A stretch of 64,000 nucleotides of DNA from Bedellia somnulentella. Taxonomy: Eukaryota > Arthropoda > Insecta > Lepidoptera > Bedelliidae. The notes beneath the pieces are model-generated. The model saw only the letters and a list, made by a program, of their open reading frames with translations, was not told the DNA's origin and did no database searches. Below are positions 32,431-41,427 of the stretch, piece after piece; the stretch's first letter is position 1; the number at the start of each line of letters is the position of its first letter. The position numbers and the translations under genes were made by a program. The stretch spans positions 20,372,182-20,436,181 of the forward strand of contig OY755171.1 in assembly GCA_963576735.1 (NCBI GenBank). The letters run 5' to 3'.

Positions 32431-32687
32431 TACATACATATGCTCACGGCTATATTTATAAGGAAGGGATTTCCCTAGAATCGGTAGCCAGAGCCAAGGA
32501 ATCAGAAATTCCTCAGCCACTTTTGGAAATGTTAGTGGGGAAAAGATGGTGAAATAAAGGTTGTTGGGGATGGGTCTCCAACCGCATCGCCCAAAAATCC
32601 CTTAAAAGCTCTAATACCGTTAGTTGCCTCTTACGTTCACCCACCGGAAGAAATGGAGTAGTGCTATTCTAAGCCGACACTACACAC
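32431..32687 (-). repeat. SINE-A copy
   Basis: Near full length, minus orientation, with a small internal duplication ('tttataaggaagggatttccc') near the 3' end. Confidence 0.85.
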
Positions 32688-32896
32688 CTCATACAATTCA
32701 TTACAAACAAAACATTCATTAAATGAACAAACATATACGGTAACTTACGATCATGTTGGTTCTGTTAAAAACATCAGTATTATATGCAATTCTGGATATA
32801 CCGTAAGTTACTCATTTCTCAGTTGCAAGTCCCACGAGTGATCAGAAGGAATAGTAGCTATGACGTTTGATTATTTTAAAAGTGTGGCATTAAAAT

Positions 32897-33130
32897 AAAT
32901 ACATATACTGAAGGCTTTAAATCCCTAGAAGGGATAGCCTTCAGAGCTTCAGAATAAATAACTCCTAAGCCACTTTTGGAAGTTCAGTGAGGAAAAGATT
33001 GAAAGATAAACTTTGTTGGTGGTGGGCCTCTAACCGCATCACCAAAAGGTCATTTAAAAAGCGCCAATACCCTTAGTCGCCTCATACGAAACACGGGAAG
33101 CAATGGGATAGTTCTATTCTAAGCCAAAAT
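32897..33130 (-). repeat. SINE-A copy, diverged
   Basis: Minus orientation; both ends are recognisable but worn, and the 5' GCCGTGTAGTG start is lost. Confidence 0.75.
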
Positions 33131-33667
33131 TAACAATGAAACACATGGTCCATTTAAACGATGAGTGTAAGATAAGTTATGCATACTCACATCACGCTGT
33201 TAGTTTCTATTGGGGTTCGAGAAGACGCGTATTCAACATGCATAACAAATCCCTTAACGTCTAGTCCGTTCTGTCCTACCGTTTGTCATACCGGTAGGAC
33301 AGAACGGATAAAAATAGTCCGTTCTGTTCGACTACGCTGTCGAACAGAACGGACTACGAAAAAAGTGTCCGGTTTGTTAGACAATAGATTATTTTGAGTG
33401 ATGGGTATTTACCAAGGTCCGATAAGTAAATTATTTTCTAAACTTAACTTATACTTATAGTTCATAAATTTCTACCATGTTTAAAACATAAAGGGGTAAA
33501 AAGACTTAGAAATTATTTTGAACTTTGTATGTATTTTTAATGCCTGGCGGGACTTGTGAAATATTCGAGAGTGTAAAAACATCAGTAGAAAGAAAAACTT
33601 AGAATAATTTCTATTAAAAAACTAAATAATGCCCCAAATTATTTCCGAGGTAATATAGTAACGATAT

Positions 33668-33740
33668 TGATAGCTCAATGGAAAAGAGCACTCCCTCTGA
33701 TGCTGATAGACATGTGATCAAATCCAGAGGCACCCATAAG
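33668..33740 (+). repeat. tRNA-like segment
   Basis: TAGCTCAATGGAAAAGAGCA (A box-like) is followed by GTGATCAAATCC (B box-like). Stems are imperfect, so this is a tRNA-derived pseudogene or SINE head rather than a gene. Confidence 0.4.
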
Positions 33741-33799
33741 GTAGGGTGACTGAATTTTAATTATGAATATAGGATAAATAAAGAAAAAAAACGACACTA

Positions 33800-33870
33800 G
33801 CGGCGATCGAACCCGCGACCTCCGGGTGTACGCCCCCGTCGCTCTGCCAATTGAGCTATAGGTATAATAT
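33800..33870 (-). repeat. tRNA-like segment, opposite orientation
   Basis: The minus strand reads TAGCTCAATTGGCAGAGCG (A box) and CGCGGGTTCGATCGCC (B box). The acceptor and anticodon stems do not pair properly, so function as a tRNA is unlikely. Confidence 0.45.
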
Positions 33871-34783
33871 CAAGTGGCTACTAGTGCGAAACTCTTCATT
33901 CCTTTGTTTCTAATCGGAGGTATTAGCGCTGTTTAAAAAGTGTAAATTATTATTTAAATTATTATCTTATTTTCAAACACAAACCATGTCTTTTGTATTT
34001 TCGGTAAACGATTGCCCTAGTTCATTAAAAATATATGTATGGCTTCATGAATGCTAAGAAAAACACGAAAAACAAGCAATATGCAAGCAAGCAAATGTCT
34101 AAGTTATTTTACCACTTCATAGTTTTAATCTAACGTATTACAACTTATAAAGGTCAACACGGCATTAGGCAGTGGGGCACAGTTTGGTTAGTCTGTTTTA
34201 AGTTGTACAGATTCAGTTGGTTGGAGGGAAACATTTCAAAATCATTGCATTATTCCAATATTTCTGGTAAAAAAACCTATGTTTTTTTATCTCTTGATGA
34301 TTTCTCACTCGTGAAAATTTCCCAAGTCCCGCCAGTCACAAGAATATTTATTGTGTAGCACAACACTATTTACCTGTCAAACTCACCGGTATAACAAACC
34401 GGACACTTTTTTCGTAGTCCGTTCTGTTCGACAGCGTAGTCGAACAGAACGGACTATTTTTATCCGTTCTGTCCTACCGGTATGACAAACGGTAGGACAG
34501 AACGGACTAGACGTCCCTTAACAGGGTAGCCAGAGCTTCGGAATGATAAATTCCTCAGCCACTTTTGGAAGGTGATTGGGAAAAAGATGATAATAATAAA
34601 CGTTTTTGGTGATGGGTCTCCAACCACATCGCCCAAAAATCACTTAAAAATCCCCTATACCCTTAGTCGCCTCTTACGATCACCCACGGATAGAAATGGG
34701 GTAGTGTTACTCTAAGCCGACACTACACGGCAAGTAAGTATTCAAGTAACACTTATTTACTCAAATTACACTTTTCTAAAAAG

Positions 34784-34834
34784 CGTCGTGCATTCTGAGT
34801 ATTACATTGGACGTAATACTCAGAATGCACGACG
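34784..34834. repeat. Perfect 22-bp hairpin, 7-base loop
   Basis: CGTCGTGCATTCTGAGTATT-AC at 34784-34805 is exactly complementary to 34813-34834. It stands alone, 46 bp beyond the SINE-A copy. Confidence 0.9.
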
Positions 34835-35133
34835 AGATATAATAATGATTCGAGAGCGTGTCAGCTTTATTCTAAATACTATCGTCGAATATATTCTAAA
34901 CGAAGTGGAATCCTTTGCAGACTCACTGCGGTGTCTGCGAAATAACTTGAGTAGCTTTTGAGCAAAGACTATACAAACAATATCTTATAATTAGGTTTTA
35001 GATTATACTCTTACCTATTTATTTTTTCAATATGCAATGTCAAATTAGAAACAAAAGGTATTGGGGTCTGAGCTCAATATTCAAAATGAGTGCTACACTA
35101 GTGATAGTCCAGAACAGTAGTGAGCACTCTTTA

Positions 35134-35212
35134 TCATACATACATGCATACATATACTCAAGTCGTTTATTCCCATTGGGGTAGGCAGAGACTATCGATC
35201 GCCACTTCGCCG
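35134..35212 (-). mobile_element. RTE LINE 3'-end scrap
   Basis: The minus strand encodes KWRSIVSAYPNGNKRLEYMY and ends in a (TATG)n tail, matching the last ~70 bp of the LINE at 1454-3458. It is a severely 5'-truncated copy. Confidence 0.85.
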
Positions 35213-35589
35213 GTCGCCAATGGCTGAAAAATATTCGATTTTTACGAAAAATACTATAATGGGTACAGGAAGAAAACAGAATTAAGAATGGCAAGGTTAC
35301 AATAAAGTTTTTTTAAAATTACACTATTGAGAAAACTTCATCTATTACTACAAAATTTTGTTGGATAAAAAATTGATTATAATTACTTTGATATATGGAT
35401 TTGTCGAATAAATGCTGAATATCAGTTTCAATAGAGAAACATGAATAAAACATGATCATTTCAAACAAATATTTGTCTAAATATAAGTAGACACGACATG
35501 GTACAAATAAAACACATATCGAAAATCCAAATGAGCACATATCGTGATGAGCGAGTTCAGTCTGATTTAGCTTATTCCATAAATAAACA
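35213..35589. other. Unassigned AT-rich spacer
   Basis: Nothing recognised. Confidence 0.4.
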
Positions 35590-35946
35590 TAACATAAACG
35601 TTTACGCCGAATATCCCCGAAGGGGTTGGCAGAGGTACTAATACTTCTGAACGTCACGTGACATTGTCACCTGGCGTTCAGAGTACCCACGTTTTGCATG
35701 GACAGTGTGCTCACGTGATAGGGGGCAAGCCTATCGCCGTTTTGTACGAATACACTGTCACATGACTAAGTACAACTCAGCCATGTGGTTTTCCTCACGA
35801 TGTCTTCCCTCACCGTTAATAACCATGATAAATTAACCACACATATGTCTTTAGAAAAGACAAATTGGTGTAGGCCCGACCCAGGATTTGAACACTAGTC
35901 GTTTGCACGATAACCAAGTGTTCTACCCACTGGGCTATAACGGTTG
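35590..35946 (-). repeat. tRNA-derived SINE (SINE-T), copy 3
   Basis: The best tRNA-like head of the three: the minus strand reads TATAGCCCAGTGGGTAGAAC (A box) and GTGTTCAAATCCTGGG (B box). The body matches 15347-15716 closely, and the tail is TTATG repeats. Confidence 0.85.
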
Positions 35947-36409
35947 CTTATTCCACTACCTGTATATATATTGCTTCATGCTAGTTTTTGAAAACAAATG
36001 CAAATACATCTTTTGATACCTATATTTTGCATGACTGCTAAATCCAAAGTAAGACAGAATTGTTAAATAACAATGCAACATCGATATATACTTATACAAC
36101 TTAAGTATCAGATTTGTGTAACAAGAAAAAGAAAACTAAACTAACGTTGAGTGTTTTTATAAATAAGTTAGCGAGTGGCGGACGTTCCACAATAAGATTT
36201 CGAGCAAATGGAATTGTTTGCGAATAGTAATGTACTTTGTTTAGGTAAGATTATTTGCTGCAAAAACAACACAATGGAGGCAGATAAAAGTAAGTGTATT
36301 ATCGTTCTAGTTTAAATCTAAACACAGTTTTGTAAATGGCGGGGCATCTCTTTCTTACACTTTCAAAATAATACCATCGGTACTTAAATAATAATTTATC
36401 TACTATTAG
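35947..36409. other. Unassigned spacer
   Basis: No gene recognised. Confidence 0.4.
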
Positions 36410-37725
36410 TCCGGTCAATTTAGGCCTAAAATAAGGAGGAAGGTTACATTAATTCATAAGAAGCTGAAAATTGGCACAATTGTTCAAAACATGATTATAA
36501 ATGAAACCTCAAAAGTCCCCATCGTTCCGAGGTGTGCTAAAAATTTTACACGAGGTCAAAGGTCGTAAAAATGAGTTTTTTGCGATTTTAAGCGAAACGG
36601 TGAGTTTTTCGCAAAATCATCCTTTTACAAAATTGTAGATCAGAAAATTCTCTACAAAAAGATATCAATATTTTTTTCCTAAAAGCCACCATTTTGAAGA
36701 TATAACGCGTTGAAAAGTTCGATCATTGGTAATCTTCATACTTTGCACATGTACGCCACGTATGAACATCACTTATAAGGTGTTATAAACTAGCTTCTTT
36801 ACCTCCAACCTCACCTCAGTAGCTGCTCACCAACATTTATTTCGGGTATATTACCAAGTTCAAGTGTGGCTGGGGTTGGAAGTTGGTCGACAATACATTA
36901 GAGCCAGTTCTAACTTTACTTCCACCAGCACCTGAGAAACTTCTCAACTCAATATTTTGCAACTGTAAAAAAGGTTGTAATGCTAAATGTGGATGCAGAA
37001 AAGTTGGACTGTTTTGTTCTCTGGCATGCACAAACTGCCAAGGCCGATCGTGCTCTAATGTTGAGTCAGCTAACCTAGAAGACTCATATGATACCAATGA
37101 GGAATCGCTAGTGGGACAGTTAATCTATGAAATAGAAGAAAAAGAAGAAGAACAAGAAGAAGACGAAGAACAAGAAACAGTAATCCTGGAAAATGACGAA
37201 TCAGACGAGGAATATTAATCATTTCATTTTCAATTACACCGCCATTATTTTAACCAACCGATATGTACAATAATATTTTACAATAGTTTTAAAACAAATA
37301 AAATCACTGCAGACCCGTGGAATAGGCCTACAGGAGATACCACGTTAAAATAAAACGCGCTAAGTACACTACCTCATAGGTGGCGTGGAAACGTGTGCAA
37401 AGTATGAAGATTACCAATGATCGAACTTTTCAACGCGTTATATCTTCAAAATGGTGGCTTTAAGGAAAAAACATATTGATATCTTTTTTGTAGAGAATTT
37501 TCTGATATACAATTTTGTACATGGGTGATTTTGCGAAAAACTCACCGTTTCGCTTAAAATCGCAAAAAACTAATTTTTACGACCTTTGACCTCGTGTAAA
37601 ATTTTTAGCACACCTCGGAACGATGGGGACTTTTGAGGTTTCATTTATAATCATGTTTTGAACAATTGTGCCAATTTTCAGCTTCTTATGAATTTATGTA
37701 ACCTTGAATGTATAAATTGACCGGA
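36410..37725 (+). mobile_element. ~1.3-kb DNA element with ~350-bp inverted repeats and a CXC-domain frame
   Basis: The left arm (36410 to about 36765) is nearly the reverse complement of the right arm (about 37395-37725). Both ends read TCCGGTCAATTTA inward. TTA lies just outside or at both termini (36406-36408 and 37726-37728) and could be the TSD. Between the arms is the reading frame at 36823-37218. This looks like a deletion derivative of a larger transposon that kept its ends and the 3' end of a gene. I cannot assign the superfamily. Confidence 0.75.
36823..37218 (+). CDS. Cysteine-rich CXC-type protein fragment carried by the TIR element
   Basis: Open from 36823 (after a TAG) to the TAA at 37216-37218; no convincing ATG, so it is probably a terminal exon or truncated gene. 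A possible acceptor (acctcacctcag) ends at 36819. Upstream aromatic residues (FKCGWGWKLVDN) lead into LTLLPPAPEKLLN, then a block with nine or more cysteines: CNCKKGC, KCGCRK, GLFCSLAC and TNCQGRSC. This spacing resembles the tesmin/TSO1-type CXC zinc-binding module, a DNA-binding fold, and similar C-terminal blocks occur in transposon-associated proteins of insects. The tail is strongly acidic (EEKEEEQEEDEEQE, DESDEEY). All cysteines are retained and there is no stop, so the copy may be young or constrained. The function in transposition is inference. Confidence 0.55.
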   Translation: MLTNIYFGYITKFKCGWGWKLVDNTLEPVLTLLPPAPEKLLNSIFCNCKKGCNAKCGCRKVGLFCSLACTNCQGRSCSNVESANLEDSYDTNEESLVGQLIYEIEEKEEEQEEDEEQETVILENDESDEEY

Positions 37726-40327
37726 TTATATGCTAAAAGGCAAATATACTTCAACTTCCAGAATCCACGTGTAATTTGACAGGTACTGTTCAGATTGTCC
37801 TTGTTGCCCGGAAAATGTCAATGTCAATATGGTAGCTATGATGTAAAAAATACTAGTAGTACACGTAAAATAAACATATACATTCTATATTAAATAAAGT
37901 TTTAAAAGTGAAATGTTAATACGAGTAAAGTTACTAAAATTTTAACTGGCTAATTTCACAAGTGCTGAATAGCTTTGTCCAGCTGAAGTTAAGATTAACA
38001 TATTCAAAATCGACTAACGCCCAAATAAATTGAACCCAGTGGTGCTGAGAGTATCGTGTATACAAAGTTTTCAACATTCCCAGAACGGCTGTGGTTTCTA
38101 ATCAACTATTAATGACACAATACCGGAGATTCTCATTCATCATAACATTACTTTCACGTCGCGCATACCTGATAATTATAGTGTCATCTTGTCTTATTTA
38201 GCGTTCTTTGTTATTGTTTCTAAATTTGTCTAAAGGTGCAATATTTATGTTAATAAAGTTAAAAATATATTTCTGGTATTCAAAACGGCATCAAAAACAT
38301 TGGTGAATCACTCAGGTTTGTAATAACCCTACCCCTACCGTGGTATTGCATAAGGTGAATAAAAAAATGAGTATAGATTCTGTACTCGCTAATGTTTAGA
38401 AGTTGATGTTGATGATGTGTTGAAGTTGACGATAAAGTTAATAACTATCTATTATAATAAGTAACTATCTAAATTATCTAATACCATAAAAAATTACAAA
38501 CATAATACGCAACAAAACAATCCTTTCTTTTTGGCCTCACAATCAGTTTTAATACAAGTAGCAGTTATAAATTAAGATATTATAAAGACATTTTCTTGTA
38601 TTTCTCAATTAGGTCTCGAGGTCCACTGCGCCGTCGTAAATGTGCCAGGAGACGTTCAATGATGTTAAATTGTGTTAAATGAAAACTCAGCAAACCATTT
38701 TACTGCATACTTAATGAAATCTTTGAATTCACGAGGGTTTCATTTGATTCACAATCCTGGGTTATATTTATTGTATTTAAATTATTATTTTTAAGCTATT
38801 CTCGTGACTTTGTTTCAAATATTATGATGTAAGATATAAGTGTTTTCTTGACCTGTTTTATTCTCCCCGAAAATAATTTCAAATTAAATATTCGCAATTA
38901 TTTAATTTAAAAAAGTGTCTAACCGAAATCCAAATTAACGTTTTCTTTTGTTTATCATCTGTTTGCAAATGCCTTGTAGAGGTATTTATTTGAAAATAAA
39001 GATACATATGTTTATTCTACAAAAAAATCTAAGAATCCCATCACCAATTAAAGGCAATCATTATTCGTGAATAGTTTGACCCGTTACTATATTTTGTTTT
39101 TTAAACAAGATTATACAGCTTACTAATTCCCAGAACTGCATGAATAATGAATGCAATACCGGGGATGCTACGGCATTTGATTTTACCGCATTTTATATTA
39201 ATGTTAACCCAAGGACTATAATATAAAATTAATATAAACTTTCTACTTAGATGAATCGTACTGCATCACCTATCCCATAAAAAGCTATAAAACTCCTTAG
39301 CAAAATGTTACGGCTTGCTAATGAGCAAACAATGTAGTGATACTCCAAACAAACAAAAATATTTATTATTTGATTACTTGAAATTTATTGTGCTTGTAGG
39401 TTTTATAGTCCATATCTACTAAGAAAAAATTGCTACTTTATACAGGTCAATCTTTTAAAAGGGTTTTTTGTAGATGAATAAAAAGCCTATGAGATTGACA
39501 TCTCAAATTAAAATTTAAAACCTTTTTAAGTCTTAATATTTATCACCGTGCAGGTAGTACCTTATTAGCCCAGTATGTATTATTTCAAGTGTTTGGCCAC
39601 ATCAGCGCTGAGGGTAGTAGGTAAAGGTTACAATATTGAATAATGTATGAACACGTTACAATATTGAATAATGTATGAACGGGTTTAACAATGGTAATAA
39701 TTCACACGGACGCAGCACCTTAATCCCGCATCTGATTTCCACTGAATGTCTACTACGTTGCGATGCGAACTGTTTGAGAGGACCCGATGGATCGCTCCTG
39801 TCACTAAAAGCTGGTCAGTTAAATGTGTTAATTTATTTCCGTTTTCAAAACGGATGACCTGTGGTTTGACTTTGCAATTGTATCGGAGTATCATAGTCAA
39901 ATCCAATCGCTCACTAAAGTAACAAGAACTAATAACCTTAGACCACTGAATTATCTGCCACTGTATATTTGTCCGACTAGTAGTAATGAATACGGGAGGA
40001 GGGTGTGGACTCACATATTGCCTCATATACTTAACCACTTGCCTAAGCAGTTGCTAGTCTTGACCTTATTAATTTCAAAAATATTAAAATGAATAGTGCA
40101 TTAAAAAATTCTTTATTGATGGTAAATGTGTGAACCCATCGCCCTCCACCTCTAAATAAAAAAGATATTTTTAATTATTTTTGTTGATTAATTTATTACA
40201 TTTTAGTCGAGTAAATATTGTTAAATCTTATATTAGACTCCCTAGGGGCCACAATCTAGTTTATAAGTATAGATTAATACCCCTTTGTAATATAATTATA
40301 AATGTTAAATAACCTTTAAAATAAATA
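37726..40327. other. Unassigned 2.6-kb AT-rich region
   Basis: No gene recognised on either strand. A short tandem duplication (ACAATATTGAATAATGTATG, unit about 31 bp) lies at about 39629-39680. Frames at 39675-39857 and 39685-40038 overlap each other on opposite strands and have no recognisable domain. Confidence 0.45.
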
Positions 40328-40332
40328 GTTTC

Positions 40333-40786
40333 TGTTCCGTACTGGAACAAATTAGTTTATAATTTTCTTTATTAGGTGTGCACAAGACAACAAAACATAT
40401 TTTACATACTTTTTAATTCACGTTAGAAATAGATTTATTTCATGTGGCTTATTTTCTCTAACACTACCTTGTTGATGCGGGAAACTGGCAACATTGACGT
40501 CTGACGTCTTACAACTACATCCGTTTCCGCAAGTTAGTCTCTCTCTTTCTCAACACGCCGATGAGAGTGCACACGTTCATATAAAAGTTACCAAATAAAT
40601 TCCGAATCAAGTCTATTTTCCGAACAAAGTGAAAAAGGACTGAACCACATTTATCTATGAACCTATGGTGAAAAGTGTAAGCCTGTGCTGTGATTCATCA
40701 ATAAACTCTCGAGAGTTCGAACGCCACCCCTGCCAGCCACGTGCCTGGTAAGTGTTTAAAGTTTAAATAAGTCACACGCGGCTACA
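40333..40786 (+). repeat. BEL/Pao 5' LTR
   Basis: 454 bp, TGTTCCGTAC...GCGGCTACA. It contains a TATA-like CATATAAAAG at about 40578 and AATAAA at about 40593, a plausible promoter and polyadenylation set. Confidence 0.9.
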
Positions 40787-40796
40787 TAAATTATTT

Positions 40797-40814
40797 TGGT
40801 CCTTCGAGCCGGAT
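40797..40814 (+). promoter_or_regulatory. Primer binding site, probably tRNA-Tyr
   Basis: TGGTCCTTCGAGCCGGAT, eleven bases after the LTR, is complementary to a tRNA 3' end of the form CCGGCTCGAAGGACCA. From recalled insect tRNA sequences this is tRNA-Tyr; the assignment should be checked. Confidence 0.65.
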
Positions 40815-40917
40815 CCGATTTCATCTTTTGTTTTGTTGTCTTGTGTTGTGCAGTACTACGTACTCAGTAATTTCAAATTCATTTCAATCGTTTGAGTCGC
40901 CATCTTTGTTACGCAAA

Positions 40918-41091
40918 ATGGCCGAGAACGATCATGTTTGTGAACAAGACATATTCGAAAGGGACTTGATTATCGAAGAACTTAGGCGTACATTACAGTT
41001 TGCAACTACCGATGAGCAGCAATTTCGTTCGCGAACTATAGACATTTCAGCTCATAAAAAAAAAGAGTTTATTTTTCAAAAGTACACATAA
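40918..41091 (+). pseudogene. BEL/Pao gag, N-terminal stub
   Basis: An ATG at 40918 starts a frame beginning MAENDHVCEQDIF. It continues as gag-like sequence for about 46 codons to the junction near 41056, where a run of A's marks the entry into the inserted LINE; the last codons before the stop at 41089-41091 are not gag. A BEL gag is normally several hundred residues long. The remaining C-terminal part, with the zinc knuckles, resumes after 46159, so the middle of gag is missing rather than merely displaced. Confidence 0.6.
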
Positions 41092-41427
41092 CTATCTGAC
41101 AATAGTACGGTGATCCACGCACTAGGCGTTGCCTGTATCGCATGGATCTTACAGTTTTAATAAAAGTTCATTAAGTATTAATAAAAATAAAAATTACGAT
41201 TTAAAATAAAGATAGAAAAATTAACTTTAAACAATAAACAAGAGAAATGAGTCTGTTATAAAAAATTACAGTATTTGATATGTATCTATTTACAATATTT
41301 ACAAAATTTATTAATGTTAGATTGAGGAAGTGAATGCGTACGTGTGTATGTGTTTGTATGTGTGTGTGTGTGTGTGTGTATGTATGTTTGAGTGTGTTTT
41401 ATGTGAGTGCGTGTGTGCGCGTGCGTG

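Larger units (their letters stand above)
33258..34513. mobile_element. 1256-bp DNA element with 122-bp identical TIRs built of two hairpins, 8-bp TSD
   Basis: Flanked by TCCCTTAA (33250-33257 and 34514-34521), which is a single sequence in uninterrupted SINE-A copies, so insertion and TSD are certain. The arms 33258-33379 and 34392-34513 are exact reverse complements. Each arm contains a 17-bp perfect hairpin (about 33266-33309, ten-base loop) and an 18-bp perfect hairpin (about 33315-33356, six-base loop), both built on TCCGTTCTG. The ~1-kb interior has no open reading frame of note. It carries an older internal inverted repeat (GGCGGGACTTG at about 33545 and, inverted, about 34330) and two tRNA-like segments. 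An 8-bp TSD would fit hAT-like or fold-back transposition; the superfamily is unresolved. Confidence 0.85.
33237..34737 (-). repeat. SINE-A copy split by the hairpin-TIR element
   Basis: The 3' tail side (33237-33257) and the main body (34514-34737) belong to one SINE-A copy in minus orientation. Outer flanks share GTATTCAA (33229-33236 and 34738-34745), its own target-site duplication. The intact family reads 'aaatcccttaacggggtagcc' across the break. Confidence 0.8.

Noticed and set aside
32748..32815. Short inverted match GTAACTTACG around 32750 and 32810 as a MITE
   Set aside because: Only about ten complementary bases, with no interior similarity or TSD.
33796..33870. Possible functional tRNA gene
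   Set aside because: A and B boxes are good, but the anticodon and acceptor stems do not pair, so it is a tRNA-derived remnant.
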